61,433 nt of DNA from Yoonia sp. (GTDB lineage Bacteria > Pseudomonadota > Alphaproteobacteria > Rhodobacterales > Rhodobacteraceae). The notes beneath the pieces are model-generated. The model saw only the letters and a list, made by a program, of their open reading frames with translations, made no database searches and was not told the DNA's origin. The stretch's first letter is position 1. Every line of letters begins with the position of its first letter. A program made the position numbers and the translations under genes. Of the stretch, positions 42,059 to 52,144 are shown piece after piece. The DNA lies in NCBI GenBank assembly GCA_029250945.1, contig JAQXEG010000004.1, positions 1 to 61,433 of the forward strand, in the 5' to 3' direction.

Positions 42059-43648
42059 TTAGTGACGGAAGTGGCGCATGCCGGTGAATACCATGGCGAT
42101 GCCTGCCTCATCGGCGGCGGCGATCACCTCATCATCGCGCATGGAACCGCCGGGTTGGATTACACATGTCGCACCCGCCGCTGCGGCCTCTAGCAGACCA
42201 TCGGCAAACGGGAAGAACGCATCAGACGCCACGGCGGACCCGATGGCCAGCGATTGCGGCAGCTCCATCGCGGATGCCATGCGCTCTGCCTTTTGGGCGG
42301 CGATCAGGGCACTGTCGAGACGGGACATTTGCCCCGCACCCACGCCCACAGTGGCGCTGTCTTTGACATAAACAATCGCGTTGGATTTGACGTGTTTGGC
42401 GACCTTCCACGCGAACAGCAGATCGGCCATCTGTGCGTCGGTTGGTTTGACTTTGGTCACGACCTTCAGATCGTCCAAGGCCACATGACCCACGTCCTTG
42501 TCCTGCACCAACATGCCACCAGCGACCTGTTTCATGATCGTCTGCGGGGCCTTCGGATCAGGCAAACCGTCGGTCGTCAGCAGGCGCAGGTTTTTCTTGG
42601 TCGCAAACACAGCGCGGGCGGCATCAGATGCACCCGGTGCAATGACAACTTCGGTGAAAATCTCGGCAATGGCTTTGGCCGTCGCCTCATCCAGCGGCAT
42701 GTTCAGCGCGACAATCCCGCCAAAGGCAGATGTGCGGTCGCAGTCAAATGCGTTGGTGTACGCCTCGACCAGCGTCGCACCGCGCGCCACACCGCTGGGG
42801 TTGGCGTGCTTAATGATCGCCACGGCGGGACCATCAGCGGGATCAAATTCCGCGACCAGTTCAAACGCCGCATCGGTGTCGTTGATGTTGTTATACGACA
42901 GTTCTTTGCCCTGATGTTGCACAGCTGTGGCCACACCCTGACGGTCCGTCCCATCGTTATAAAACGCAGCCGACTGGTGGCTATTTTCACCGTAACGCAT
43001 GGTTTGCTGATAGGTGCCCGCGATGGACCTGCGGCGCGGTGTATCAAGGGCGATTGCGCCCGCCATCCACGTGCTGACAGCCGTGTCATAGGCCGCGGTG
43101 CGCCCATAGGCCGTCTGGGCAAGACGCTGACGGAAAGCCAGCGTGGTCTGCCCGTCGTTGGCATCCAATTCTGCGAGCAGCGCATCGTAATCCTGGACAT
43201 CCGTGATTACATTCACAAACGCATGGTTTTTCGCGGCAGAGCGGATCATCGCAGGGCCACCAATGTCGATATTCTCGATGCAGGCGTCAAAATCAGCACC
43301 TTTGGCGACTGTTTCCTCAAACGGATACAGGTTCACAACCAACAGGTCGATCTCGCCAATGTTATGTTCATCCATCGCCGCCACATGCGCAGGCAAATCG
43401 CGACGCGCCAGAAGGCCGCCATGCACAACAGGGTGCAGCGTTTTCACCCGCCCGTCCATCATCTCAGGAAAGCCGGTGACATCGGCCACATCACGCACAT
43501 CCAGCCCCGCATCACGTAGTGCTGCGGCAGAGCCACCAGTGGACAACAATTCCACCCCGCGGGCGGCCAATGCCTTGCCAAGGTCAATCAACCCAGTCTT
43601 GTCGGATACGGAAAGAAGGGCGCGGCGCAGTGGTGCAAGGTTGGTCAT
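42059..43648 (-). CDS. purH: Bifunctional AICAR transformylase / IMP cyclohydrolase
   Basis: 529 residues from the ATG at 43648 ([20 protein letters not shown]). The N-terminal MGS-like cyclohydrolase domain (to about 200) has [22 protein letters not shown] and [10 protein letters not shown]. The transformylase domain follows with [22 protein letters not shown] and the end [12 protein letters not shown]. It carries out the last two steps to IMP. The preceding six codons in frame are not conserved. It sits between the heparinase-like gene (14-bp gap) and lspA. Confidence 0.96.
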   Translation of the reverse strand: MTNLAPLRRALLSVSDKTGLIDLGKALAARGVELLSTGGSAAALRDAGLDVRDVADVTGFPEMMDGRVKTLHPVVHGGLLARRDLPAHVAAMDEHNIGEIDLLVVNLYPFEETVAKGADFDACIENIDIGGPAMIRSAAKNHAFVNVITDVQDYDALLAELDANDGQTTLAFRQRLAQTAYGRTAAYDTAVSTWMAGAIALDTPRRRSIAGTYQQTMRYGENSHQSAAFYNDGTDRQGVATAVQHQGKELSYNNINDTDAAFELVAEFDPADGPAVAIIKHANPSGVARGATLVEAYTNAFDCDRTSAFGGIVALNMPLDEATAKAIAEIFTEVVIAPGASDAARAVFATKKNLRLLTTDGLPDPKAPQTIMKQVAGGMLVQDKDVGHVALDDLKVVTKVKPTDAQMADLLFAWKVAKHVKSNAIVYVKDSATVGVGAGQMSRLDSALIAAQKAERMASAMELPQSLAIGSAVASDAFFPFADGLLEAAAAGATCVIQPGGSMRDDEVIAAADEAGIAMVFTGMRHFRH

Positions 43649-43662
43649 GTGATCCTCCGGGG

Positions 43663-45417
43663 TCAATCTATATCTGGCTCCATCATGTCGTCGGTGACCA
43701 GATCACGCACACCCTCGGGCGTGTCTTGGGCCTTGGCCAGCGACCAACGGACACGGGTCGCATAGGCCATTGTGCGGCCAGATAAAACCACCTGTTGGGT
43801 CGGACGAGGCTTTAATCTGCCGTTTTCAAGGTAAACTGACGGCTCAAGCGTCATTTGGGCGTGACCATCGTGGCGCAGGATCCAGATCTCGCCGGATTTG
43901 AGCGCCATGGATATCGCTGCACCGCCCATATCAATCGTCGCATCAACGTCAGGATGCAGATGAAACCGCAGGGCATATTGCACCCCTTGCAGGGCAGATT
44001 GATCCACCGCGACCTCAAATTTCTGTTTGTCCAGATCAGTGAGCGTTGTCAAAAGATCCTCGCCCACCATGCCGCGCCCATCGACAGCCAGATCAAGCGT
44101 GCGGGCATGGGTCAGCCCGTGGGTCAGACGGAACCCGTCATGCGACATCTCAAGGCGGCGACCGGCGTGCAGGGTAGAAAATTCTGCCACAACATTTTGG
44201 GGAATATCCACCAGCAGCTCTTGGCGGGATGCGGCCAAACGGCTTGGCGGGCCCAACCGCGATGACGAATACCCGTCGATGCAAAGGGTTGAATGTGACG
44301 GCGTCGCACGCCCTGCACGGCGCCATTCTTCGCCAAATGACCGCCCTGATCCACAGTTGACCAGCAAAGGACGGCGGCCCGACGTCAATTCAATCGCCAA
44401 AGTGCTGGCATGAGCATTTACCGATGTCGGTCCCGTTGGTGGCGGCATTGCATCCGCGACAAGCGACGTGCGCCCCGCAGACAAGCGCGCATATCCCATG
44501 TGCAAACCTTCGCCGGGGCGGGTTTTGTCGCCAGATGCAGCCAATGCATGATCCAACCGCCCATCGAGGCCACGCCCACCCCCATGAAAACGGGCTAGCC
44601 CGCCATCGGCATGGCGCAGCGCCCGCAAGGTCGGTGTGATCCGCGCAATCGCCGTCAGGATTGGCGCAGGCGGCTGACGATCCATTTCAGTCAACGCCTG
44701 CACTGCCCATGTGAGCAGCGTCAGCACCTCTAGCAATTCTTCGGGGTTACGGGTCGGGATGCCACCGGTATCGTCAATTTCCTTGCTGCATTCCCGCGCA
44801 AGGGCGGCGACGGCTGGATCAACGTGGCGCTCCATCCCTTCGAGCGACAGCCCTGCGTAAATCATGCCTGTCAGTGCCTCGAACCGCGGCAACCCGTGCT
44901 GGGACTTAGACCAGCGGCGTGATAGAAAAATCGTCTGTTGTGCAAGTGACCGGTAAAAGGCCGCGCTAGCGTCCTTTTCCTGCCCACGCAGCAAAAAGAA
45001 CCCGTGCTGAATCCAGCGGATCAGCCGCAGCCCAACTAGATCAGGTGTCCATCCCAGACCGCGTCCGCGCCCGTATCGGTTGATCCATTCCCAGACCCAA
45101 TCTTGCGCACAAGCCCGTGCCTTGGCATCACCAACAGCAGCCAGATCATCAAGCCACGCACAGCCCTGCAATTCATCAGCGACAATGGCGTTATCGGCTG
45201 CAATATCCCAGATCGACGTGCCCTTTGCCTCTGTCAGGCTGCCTGAAAACAGAAAATTACCGGCAACAAGCTGCCGACCGCGGGCGAAATGACCGATTGT
45301 CTTGGGCTCTGGCTGGCTGACAAACCCTATCGCGGGACGCGCACGCGACGCACGGCGCGCGTGAACACGATGCATGAAATGCGTGGCGCTTGCGCGCCAT
45401 GTTTGCGGTCTTGCCAC
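43663..45417 (-). CDS. Heparinase II/III family protein
   Basis: 584 residues from a GTG at 45417; a Met at residue 15 is an alternative. The N-terminal half is an alpha-helical toroid ([31 protein letters not shown]). The C-terminal half is the beta-sheet domain with [29 protein letters not shown] and FHLHPDV, as in the Heparinase_II_III group. A polysaccharide lyase is suggested by the family. It sits next to purH and rsmB in many Rhodobacterales, so it may have a housekeeping envelope role rather than a heparin-degrading one. Confidence 0.83.
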   Translation of the reverse strand: MARPQTWRASATHFMHRVHARRASRARPAIGFVSQPEPKTIGHFARGRQLVAGNFLFSGSLTEAKGTSIWDIAADNAIVADELQGCAWLDDLAAVGDAKARACAQDWVWEWINRYGRGRGLGWTPDLVGLRLIRWIQHGFFLLRGQEKDASAAFYRSLAQQTIFLSRRWSKSQHGLPRFEALTGMIYAGLSLEGMERHVDPAVAALARECSKEIDDTGGIPTRNPEELLEVLTLLTWAVQALTEMDRQPPAPILTAIARITPTLRALRHADGGLARFHGGGRGLDGRLDHALAASGDKTRPGEGLHMGYARLSAGRTSLVADAMPPPTGPTSVNAHASTLAIELTSGRRPLLVNCGSGRSFGEEWRRAGRATPSHSTLCIDGYSSSRLGPPSRLAASRQELLVDIPQNVVAEFSTLHAGRRLEMSHDGFRLTHGLTHARTLDLAVDGRGMVGEDLLTTLTDLDKQKFEVAVDQSALQGVQYALRFHLHPDVDATIDMGGAAISMALKSGEIWILRHDGHAQMTLEPSVYLENGRLKPRPTQQVVLSGRTMAYATRVRWSLAKAQDTPEGVRDLVTDDMMEPDID

Positions 45418-45476
45418 GATACTGCTGCCTTCGGCTTCGCGCTGATGCGCAGTGTTATCGCTGTCAATCTAGGGCG

Positions 45477-46748
45477 TCAGGATGGTTTTGTCAGCACCGC
45501 AATATAGAAACCGTCCATCCCACCCAATTCAGGCCAGAAATCAGGACGCAAGCGCACACCACCCTCATACGTGGTCCAATCGGGGTCAATGCCCGGACGG
45601 TCAGCTGCGGTCACATCGACCGTTAGGCCCGGGTGGCGTTCCAACGCCTCTTCGATCTGGACCTCGCCCTCATCGGGCAGCAGCGAACAGGTACAAAACA
45701 CCAGCTTGCCACCAGGCTTCACAAGGGTGAGAGCGTGGTCGATCATCGCCTCTTGCTGAGCGATCAATTCAGCAAACTCGGAACCGTCCTTGGCGTATGG
45801 CAGGTCGGGGTGGCGGCGAATCGTACCTGTGGCTGAACAGGGGGCATCCAGCAAAACCGCGTCATAGCGGCCTGCCACATCAAACGCATCGGCCACCGTA
45901 AGGGTCGCTTGCGTTTTGACGCGGGCCAAGTTGTCAGCCACACGCGCCATACGGGTTTTCGAGATATCGACAGCTGTTACCACTGCACCTGCCGCAGCCA
46001 GCTGCATCGTTTTGCCACCGGGGGCCGCGCAAATATCCAGCACCGTCATGCCCGGTGTGGGGGCCAACATCTGTACCGGGATCGCAGCGGCGGCATCTTG
46101 CACCCACCAATCGCCATCCTCAAATCCGGCCAAGGAACTGACCTGTCCAGCATTTGGGACACGCACCGATCCCGTCGGCAGCACAATGCCATCGACAGCC
46201 GCGGCCAAGGCGGCGGGATCACCCTTGGGCGTCAAATCCAGCGGCGCACCAGCAAAATGGGCGGCATCAATGGCATCCATCGGCTTGCGGCCCCACGCAA
46301 CGACTAATGGCTGCCGCAACCACCCAGGCATTACAGGCACGCGGCGCTTGTGCCAGCCATCAGGCCCTTCTTCGGCAATGCGGCGTAGGACGGCGTTAAC
46401 CATCCCCTTCATCGAATGGGTATTCTTGTTCTGGGCGGTAATCTCGACATATGCGTTCACGACGCCATGCGCTGCCTCGCCTGCCGTCAGCTCAATCACG
46501 CCAAGCCGCAGGGAATTCATGACCTGCTCTGGCGGCTGCTTTTTCAGATAGGGTTTGAGCATCCGATCCGCGCGGTCCAACCCACGCAATGCATCCGTCG
46601 TCAACCGCTGGGCACGCGCCCGATCCGCAGGGTCCAAATGATCCAGCGCACCTCCACCGATCAATTCGGCCAACAATCGCCCCTCTTCCATGATCTGATC
46701 CATCAGATAATGCGCGGCGCGGCGGGGGGGCAGACCAGTTTTGCTCAT
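45477..46748 (-). CDS. rsmB: 16S rRNA (cytosine-967-C5) methyltransferase (RsmB/Fmu)
   Basis: 423 residues from the ATG at 46748. The N-terminal NusB-like helical domain (about 1-140) is followed by a SAM methyltransferase. SAM loop LDICAAPGGKTMQLAAAGA; the two catalytic Cys are in LLDAPCSATG and FCTCSLLP, and the ending GMDGFYIAVL is typical. It methylates C967 of 16S rRNA. It is divergent from the DUF1674 gene. Confidence 0.93.
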   Translation of the reverse strand: MSKTGLPPRRAAHYLMDQIMEEGRLLAELIGGGALDHLDPADRARAQRLTTDALRGLDRADRMLKPYLKKQPPEQVMNSLRLGVIELTAGEAAHGVVNAYVEITAQNKNTHSMKGMVNAVLRRIAEEGPDGWHKRRVPVMPGWLRQPLVVAWGRKPMDAIDAAHFAGAPLDLTPKGDPAALAAAVDGIVLPTGSVRVPNAGQVSSLAGFEDGDWWVQDAAAAIPVQMLAPTPGMTVLDICAAPGGKTMQLAAAGAVVTAVDISKTRMARVADNLARVKTQATLTVADAFDVAGRYDAVLLDAPCSATGTIRRHPDLPYAKDGSEFAELIAQQEAMIDHALTLVKPGGKLVFCTCSLLPDEGEVQIEEALERHPGLTVDVTAADRPGIDPDWTTYEGGVRLRPDFWPELGGMDGFYIAVLTKPS

Positions 46749-46817
46749 AGGGGATCCCTTGTTTTGACACAAACGGGGGGTATATCAAACGAACCAACCC
46801 CACAAGGAGGCGCCACC

Positions 46818-46985
46818 ATGACCAAAGACATCCCCCCCGCGGCCCAACGCGCCCTTGCCGAGGCCGAGGCGCGCCGCAAAGCGTCCGACGCATCTGACCT
46901 TCCCAAAGAGCTTGGCGGCCGCGACGGACCCGAACCCGTCCGCTTCGGCGATTGGGAAAAGAAGGGCATCGCGATCGATTTTTGA
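46818..46985 (+). CDS. DUF1674 family protein (SdhAF4-like)
   Basis: 55 residues, ATG preceded by AAGGAGG. Highly charged N-terminus, then the conserved end GPEPVRFGDWEKKGIAIDF. The eukaryotic relative SDHAF4 helps succinate dehydrogenase flavoprotein assembly, so a similar role in respiratory complex II is possible here. The aldolase gene starts 57 bp downstream. Too small for a clear structural reading. Confidence 0.85.
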   Translation: MTKDIPPAAQRALAEAEARRKASDASDLPKELGGRDGPEPVRFGDWEKKGIAIDF

Positions 46986-47042
46986 TCGACATTCAGCGCG
47001 CATGACGCAAAGCTGCCACAACAATTGTGAGGGCGGCACATC

Positions 47043-47822
47043 ATGAAACTCGACACCAACCACTTTGAGCGCAACATTAAAGCAGGCCAAAAGCAGGTTG
47101 GCCTGTGGGTCACGCTGGCCAACGGGCTCGCGGCAGAGGTCGTCGCGCATGCAGGCTATGACTGGGTCGTGGTTGATACTGAACATTCCCCGGGTGGGGT
47201 GCTGGACGCCGCCACACAGCTACAGGCCTTTGCTGGCACAAACACCACAGCCCTCGCGCGGCCTGCTTGGAATGATGCGGTGATGATCAAACGGCTACTC
47301 GACATTGGCGCAAAGGGGTTAGTGATCCCGATGATCGAAAGCGTCGAAGAAGCAAAACAAGCGATCGCTGCCACCCGCTATCCACCCCACGGGATTCGCG
47401 GCGTGGCGGGCGGCACCCGCGCCTCGAAATTCGGCCGGATCAAAGATTATACTGCCACAATCGAGAATGAGCTTACTGTCATTTTGCAGCTTGAATCCGC
47501 AAGCGCGATTGCCCAAGCCGAAGACATCGCCGCCTTGGACGGGGTCAGCGGAATTTTCTTTGGCCCTGCCGATATCGCCGCCGACATTGGGCACCTCGGC
47601 AATCCGATGCACGATGATGTCTGGGCATTGATCAAACCCGCTGCGGCCAAACTTCGGGCCATGGGCATGCCCTGCGGTACACTCGTCCTTGATCCAGCAT
47701 TTGCGGCGGACCTGCTGAACAAGGATTTCACCTTCGTCGCCTCCGGCACAGATGTGGCCGCGTTTGCACAGGCGGTGGATGGCATCCTACACACGGTCAA
47801 ATCCAGCTTAACCGAAAATTAA
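47043..47822 (+). CDS. HpcH/HpaI aldolase family protein
   Basis: 259 residues. Class II aldolase barrel with QVGLWVTLANGLAAEVVAHA, DWVVVDTEHSP, ARPAWNDAVMIKRLLDIGA and GLVIPMIESVEEA, then ILQLESASAIAQAEDIA and IFFGPADIAADIG. These residues bind Mg2+ and the 2-oxo acid. Members cleave 4-hydroxy-2-oxo acids such as 2-dehydro-3-deoxyglucarate; the substrate cannot be fixed from sequence. It probably shares a promoter with the DUF1674 gene. Confidence 0.9.
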   Translation: MKLDTNHFERNIKAGQKQVGLWVTLANGLAAEVVAHAGYDWVVVDTEHSPGGVLDAATQLQAFAGTNTTALARPAWNDAVMIKRLLDIGAKGLVIPMIESVEEAKQAIAATRYPPHGIRGVAGGTRASKFGRIKDYTATIENELTVILQLESASAIAQAEDIAALDGVSGIFFGPADIAADIGHLGNPMHDDVWALIKPAAAKLRAMGMPCGTLVLDPAFAADLLNKDFTFVASGTDVAAFAQAVDGILHTVKSSLTEN

Positions 47823-47829
47823 CCCCGTC

Positions 47830-47872
47830 TCGCTTTTTTCAAAGTACTCCAGGGTCCGCGGCTGGCCCCGGG
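47830..47872. repeat. Dispersed element family B, copy 2
   Basis: CTCGCTTTTTTCAAAGTACT followed by CCAGGGT and a hairpin GCGGCTGGCCCCGG, somewhat diverged. It lies just after the aldolase stop. Confidence 0.65.
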
Positions 47873-47885
47873 GATTGCCACAAAC

Positions 47886-47911
47886 AAAAACGCCCACCAA
47901 ATTGGCGGGCG
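47886..47911 (-). terminator. Intrinsic terminator of rpsO
   Basis: On the minus strand CGCCCGCCAATTTGGTGGGCG runs into TTTTTGTTTG, 30 bp after the rpsO stop. Confidence 0.8.
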
Positions 47912-47939
47912 GTTTCGCTATTCATTTGTGGCGCGGCGC

Positions 47940-48209
47940 TTAGCGACGCAGACCCAAACGCTTGATCAGGTCCTGATAGCGGGCCTCATCTTTTGCGCGT
48001 GTGTAGTCCAGAAGCTTACGACGCAGCGCAACCATCTTCAAAAGACCACGACGACCGTGGTTGTCTTTCTTGTGGGTTTTGAAGTGCTCTGTCAGCGTGG
48101 CGATACGGGATGACAAAATAGCAACCTGAACTTCAGGGGAACCAGTGTCACCCTCCTTGGTTGCAAACTCTTTCATCACGCGTGCTTTTTCTTCAGCAGT
48201 AATCGACAT
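47940..48209 (-). CDS. rpsO: 30S ribosomal protein S15
   Basis: 89 residues from the ATG at 48209 ([20 protein letters not shown]), which has AAGGAGAC upstream. The conserved [39 protein letters not shown] and the end [10 protein letters not shown] are complete. It is a primary binder of the central domain of 16S rRNA. The 136-bp spacer upstream may hold the autoregulatory site common for S15, but no specific element was recognised. In many bacteria pnp follows rpsO; here pnp is 5.7 kb away on the other strand. Confidence 0.97.
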   Translation of the reverse strand: MSITAEEKARVMKEFATKEGDTGSPEVQVAILSSRIATLTEHFKTHKKDNHGRRGLLKMVALRRKLLDYTRAKDEARYQDLIKRLGLRR

Positions 48210-48345
48210 CGGGGTCTCCTTGTCTAAAGGGTGAATGGCACAGTCCGGGATGTCGTCCAGAAAGGCCCATGGAGGGTCCCCACAAATAGAATCTGTGCGG
48301 ATGGCGTCGTTTAGGCCAAACTGGCCATAATTAAAAGCCTTTTGT

Positions 48346-49204
48346 CTATGCAGCCGGATCCAGCGCGGTAAACACAATCGGCACACCCGCAAGATCGAGG
48401 GCCGCGTGGCCCGCAAACGTCGCCACGATCTGCCCGTCCGCGATCAGCAGCGCACCTTCATCCGTGTCCTCATACCGGACAATCGGGGCATCGCCTTGGG
48501 CGTCATAGGACACCGAAATGCGATCTTCATCAGGATCGAAATCATCAATAAATGCGTTCCCGCCGATGGTCAGCCCAAATTGATCTGCACCTGTGCCGCC
48601 GTTCAAGTTGTCACCAACGCCCGCCAGCAAAACATCATCGCCAGAGCCGCCATTCAAAAAATCCTGGCCCGCATCCACATCGCGACCATCCAATAGATCA
48701 TCGCCCGAGCCACCGAACAAAACGTCGTCACCGTTACCTACAATCAGCGTGTCGTCGCCAAGGTACCCTGCAGCCGGTCATCACCATCATCACCTGCAAT
48801 GTAATCATCGCCGTCACCGCCAATAATCCCGTCGGCACCCGCGCCACCATAGACCGTATCATCCCCGACATGGCCGAACAGCGCGTCATCACCCGCCATA
48901 CCATGCAAAACATCATCGCCACGACCACCGTGGATCTCATCATCACCAGCGCCTGCAAATATCGTATCGTTACCACCTTCGGCATCGACAAGATCGTTGC
49001 CGGAGCCCGTCTCCACAAGATCATCTGCGCTGCCGTAAAAAATCTGCGCATCGTTTGGGGTCTGCTCTGGAATCCCTGATGCCGTTTCACCCAAGATGGC
49101 ATCGACCCGGTACTATCCGTTGCAGTGTCCTGCTCGCTCCAGTCCGGGCCGGTGATCATCACCGTCGACAACGCGAGGCCAACTAATCCAAGAATCGCAA
49201 ACAT
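48346..49204 (-). pseudogene. RTX/hemolysin-type calcium-binding protein with two frameshifts
   Basis: An ATG at 49204 gives a hydrophobic leader (MFAILGLVGLALSTVMITG). The frame must change near 49103-49109 to continue into LGETASGIPEQTPNDAQIF and the RTX repeats (GSGNDLVDAEGGNDTIFAG, GGRGDDVLHG, GGAGADGIIGGDGDDYIAG). A second single-base loss near 48763 (GGTACC where GGTTACC is expected) cuts the frame after DDRLQG. The next frame continues with [17 protein letters not shown] and the post-RTX tail [16 protein letters not shown] to the stop at 48346. All parts align in order, so this is one interrupted gene. Confidence 0.75.
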
Positions 49205-49305
49205 AGCTCTGGTTCCATTCCACTTGATCGCCCCCGACCAGTTCGGATCACACCTAGCACGTCTGCCCACCATTTTGGGGGCAATTCGCCCTCAATGGTT
49301 AACGA

Positions 49306-49812
49306 CTAGTGCCACGGCACAGGTTGCTGGGCATATGGAATATAAAGCGGATGCTTGGGATGGCCGTGCTTTGTGACACCCAAGGCGGACAATTCATGCC
49401 CTGCGCCGCGCAGCATTGCCTCAACCGCCGGGCCGCGGGCCAAATGGGCGCCGTGGGTACCCCATGCCGCGACAATGGTATCCGCCCAAGCCGCAGCTTG
49501 GGTAATCGCATCATCATTACCCGGACCAACCGGATCGTCCGCGGCGCGCATGTCACGCGGATCGGTATCGCGCCATGCAAAGATGTTGGTGACCCGAAAC
49601 GCACCAAAGCCAAGCGCGCGTGCGCGACGCTCACACCGCTCGACCGTTGGATCATTCTGCATCTCGGTCGCGGTGGACGGATTGAGCATAACAAACGTCA
49701 ACCGCGGCCCCGCAGGATCCCAGATGCGGGTCAGTGCGTAACGATACCGTTCACACTCTGAATAGATTGCCGTAGAGGTCGCTGTCGCGGTTTGATGGTG
49801 ACGTGTGATCAT
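49306..49812 (-). CDS. DUF1643 domain-containing protein
   Basis: 168 residues. FVMLNPSTATEMQNDPTVER, RARALGFGAFRVTNIFAWRD, IVAAWGTHG and KHGHPKHPLYI are the conserved blocks of DUF1643. The function of this family is not established; it is often found in accessory or phage-related regions. It sits between the broken RTX gene and truB, interrupting the usual truB-rpsO neighbourhood, so it may be an insertion. Confidence 0.85.
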   Translation of the reverse strand: MITRHHQTATATSTAIYSECERYRYALTRIWDPAGPRLTFVMLNPSTATEMQNDPTVERCERRARALGFGAFRVTNIFAWRDTDPRDMRAADDPVGPGNDDAITQAAAWADTIVAAWGTHGAHLARGPAVEAMLRGAGHELSALGVTKHGHPKHPLYIPYAQQPVPWH

Positions 49813-49832
49813 GCGTTAAATCTACGCGCAAA

Positions 49833-49858
49833 GGTGATGGGTTAAAACCCATCCTACG
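49833..49858. repeat. Dispersed palindrome family A, copy 5
   Basis: GATGGGTTAAAACCCATC is a perfect palindrome apart from its centre; it continues CTACG. It lies in the spacer between truB and the DUF1643 gene, 38 bp from copy 6. Confidence 0.75.
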
Positions 49859-49895
49859 TTGCCACCGCCCAACAACATCTGTTTTGAATGTGATT

Positions 49896-49921
49896 TAGGT
49901 GGGATGGGTGTTAACCCATTT
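49896..49921. repeat. Dispersed palindrome family A, copy 6
   Basis: TAGGTGGGATGGGTGTTAAC then CCATT: direct orientation relative to copy 1, so copies 5 and 6 form an inverted pair immediately after the truB stop. Confidence 0.7.
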
Positions 49922-49925
49922 CTGG

Positions 49926-50828
49926 TTATACAAAAACACGGCTGGGATGAATTTCACCCGCTCTGTAATGCCCCACGGCAATCGCTTCGCCCGCGTGGCT
50001 CGCCCAGATTTCCTGATCATACTCCAACCCGCTGGCGATCACAGAAACGGGATTACCGTTGCGCAATTTGTTCAGGCTTTCGGCTGGAACAGTCACCTCT
50101 TCCATCTCGGTCAAGCCGAGCTCTAGCGGTTTGATAAAGGCATCCAGCGCCGGCGTTTTGGCCATCTCGTCAATCTGTTCAACCGTGATACCATCGCCGG
50201 CATCGAACGGGCCGGACCAGATGCGCCGCAGCTTCAGCACATGACCATAACAGCCAAGCGCTGCACCCAGATCACGCGCGATCGAGCGGACGTAGCCACC
50301 TTTGCCACACGTCATTTCCAATACCACATGGTCGGGGTCTGGACGGTCCACCAACACCAGTTCCTCAACCCATAAGGGGCGCGCAGCCAGTGCCATTTCT
50401 TCCCCGTCCCGCGCCTTTTTATAGGCGCGTTCGCCATCAACCTTAACGGCGGAAAACTGCGGGGGGACTTGCATGATGTCACCGACAAATGCACCCAAAG
50501 CATCCTTGATCTCTTGATCGGTCGGACGCGAATCCGCTTGCGAGATAATCTCGCCCTCGGCATCATCAGTGTTCGTCGCCTGCCCTAGCCGGACAGTAAA
50601 TGTATAGCACTTCAGCGCATCCGTGATGAACGGTACGGTCTTTGTCGCCTCGCCCAGTGCAATCGCCAAAACGCCTGTCGCCTCGGGGTCAAGCGTGCCT
50701 GCATGGCCCGCCTTTTTTGCATCCAACGCCCAGCGCAGTTTGTTCACCACCGCTGTCGATGTGATGCCCGCCGGTTTGTCCACGACCAGCCACCCCGAAA
50801 TATCGCGCCCTTTGCGTTTGCGTGCCAT
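49926..50828 (-). CDS. truB: tRNA pseudouridine-55 synthase
   Basis: 300 residues from the ATG at 50828 ([20 protein letters not shown]). Catalytic Asp in [16 protein letters not shown]; further motifs [20 protein letters not shown] and [19 protein letters not shown]. It modifies U55 of the T-loop in all elongator tRNAs. The 15-codon upstream extension is not conserved. Next on the same strand upstream are the phosphodiester glycosidase-like gene and rbfA. Confidence 0.96.
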   Translation of the reverse strand: MARKRKGRDISGWLVVDKPAGITSTAVVNKLRWALDAKKAGHAGTLDPEATGVLAIALGEATKTVPFITDALKCYTFTVRLGQATNTDDAEGEIISQADSRPTDQEIKDALGAFVGDIMQVPPQFSAVKVDGERAYKKARDGEEMALAARPLWVEELVLVDRPDPDHVVLEMTCGKGGYVRSIARDLGAALGCYGHVLKLRRIWSGPFDAGDGITVEQIDEMAKTPALDAFIKPLELGLTEMEEVTVPAESLNKLRNGNPVSVIASGLEYDQEIWASHAGEAIAVGHYRAGEIHPSRVFV

Positions 50829-50896
50829 GTGGTGAATTCCTTTTTGTTCAGGCAGCGCAGCTACCTGCGTCACGGGCGCACGTCAACTCTTGCGCG

Positions 50897-51616
50897 CTAT
50901 TCCACAACGCCAATGATCGGGCCCAAGCGGAACCCCGGATCGGACCGCCCCAAAACAGGCGCATGCAAGCGCGATACCTTGCCATCAAAATATAGCGCAT
51001 TGGGTGTCTTCAACACATCGCGGAAAAACGATGCGAAATCGTAGAAATTCACGACTTGGTTCGAAATCACAAAAACCGCGCTGCGCCCATCGGCCGAAGT
51101 GCCGACACCATTGCGGATATATTGGGACGTCCCATCCGGCAAAAACCGCGGATGCAAATCCCCGTCGATCACCAGCATTGGCCCCGATTGGGTCGCATCG
51201 CGACAGGTCGGAGCCTGATCAATAAATGCAAGCGTTTCAATCACCCGCGCCGACGTATCGGTCAGACACAGCACGCCGTTGGGCAACAGCCCGAAATTGC
51301 CCGGTCCTGCATTCGGAATGACGCGCATCACCTCAACACCGTGCTGCACAAAATGCCCGACGGGTGCGCGGTCGTCATGGTACATGCCCGCATTCATCGC
51401 GAACGATAGCTGCTGCGCGCCAAGCGATTCGTTGACATTGCGGAAGCCGCCTAAGATATTTTCCGCATCGTCGCGCAGAAACAGGCGCAGATCCTCTGAA
51501 GCAACATCAACCGTGCAAACTGAATAATCCGTATCGGCATAGGTGACGTCTTCACATTCAACCGCCACCGCGGGCGCAGCCCAAACCATCGCCGCAAGGG
51601 CAATGAGGCGCTTCAA
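50897..51616 (-). CDS. Phosphodiester glycosidase (DUF2233/NAGPA-like) family protein
   Basis: 239 residues with a signal peptide ([20 protein letters not shown]). SFAMNAGMYHDDRAPVGHFV, GNFGLLPNGVLCL, ATQSGPMLVIDG and RNGVGTSADGRSAVFVIS match the DUF2233 group, whose eukaryotic member uncovers mannose-6-phosphate. A secreted or periplasmic hydrolase acting on a glycan phosphodiester is inferred. It begins with a four-base overlap at the end of rbfA. Confidence 0.85.
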   Translation of the reverse strand: MKRLIALAAMVWAAPAVAVECEDVTYADTDYSVCTVDVASEDLRLFLRDDAENILGGFRNVNESLGAQQLSFAMNAGMYHDDRAPVGHFVQHGVEVMRVIPNAGPGNFGLLPNGVLCLTDTSARVIETLAFIDQAPTCRDATQSGPMLVIDGDLHPRFLPDGTSQYIRNGVGTSADGRSAVFVISNQVVNFYDFASFFRDVLKTPNALYFDGKVSRLHAPVLGRSDPGFRLGPIIGVVE

Positions 51617-52008
51617 TCGTCCAAATCCTGCTTTACATGATCCTCGGCCAACAGGGCGCGTGTCGCGTCCATTTGGTCAAAGGTGCCGTCGATCTCAAAC
51701 CGGATTTCCGGCGCGTGCTTCATCGTACCACCCTTCACCACAAGGTGCCTGATCTCGTGACGGTTACGGCGCACGGCGGCCAGCGCCTCTTCCTTTTGGT
51801 TTCCGCCAAGCGGCAGAATAAACGCGGTTGCGATCCGCAGGTCCGGCGACATGCGCACCTCACCCACGGTCAGCATAAAGCGGGCCAAATCCGGATCATG
51901 GACCTCGCCGCGCTGCAAAATCGCCGAAAGGTCGCGGCGGATCATTTCGCCGACTTTCAACATGCGCTGTGTGGGCGCGCGCCCGTCTCTTGATGTGTTC
52001 TTTGCCAT
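51613..52008 (-). CDS. rbfA: 30S ribosome-binding factor A
   Basis: 131 residues from the ATG at 52008 ([20 protein letters not shown]). KH-like fold with [34 protein letters not shown] and [14 protein letters not shown]. It assists 30S maturation, especially in the cold. The upstream part of the open frame is polar and not conserved. It starts the rbfA - glycosidase - truB unit. Confidence 0.94.
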   Translation of the reverse strand: MAKNTSRDGRAPTQRMLKVGEMIRRDLSAILQRGEVHDPDLARFMLTVGEVRMSPDLRIATAFILPLGGNQKEEALAAVRRNRHEIRHLVVKGGTMKHAPEIRFEIDGTFDQMDATRALLAEDHVKQDLDD

Positions 52009-52086
52009 GACACGGGATGTAGTGGGTTCGCCCAGCTTTGCCAAGGACAGCCTGAGACCATCGGCAATTGCGGGCCACCTTCCCGC

Positions 52087-52107
52087 CTCGCTTTTTTCAA
52101 AATACTC
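52087..52107. repeat. Dispersed element family B, copy 3 (truncated)
   Basis: Only the first half, CTCGCTTTTTTCAAAATACTC, is present and the GC hairpin is lost. It lies 38 bp before dapB. Confidence 0.6.
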
Positions 52108-52144
52108 ACTTATACCCGCGCCAACAAAACGCATGAGGCATCCA

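Noticed and set aside
42254-43519. 421-codon plus-strand ORF opposite purH
   Set aside because: It is exactly antisense to a well-conserved purH and its translation has no recognisable motif; long antisense frames are common in GC-rich coding DNA.
48346-49204. Repeats that might be read as a CRISPR array
   Set aside because: The periodicity is about 27 bp of coding GGxGxD nonapeptides with no constant direct repeat or spacers; it is an RTX gene.
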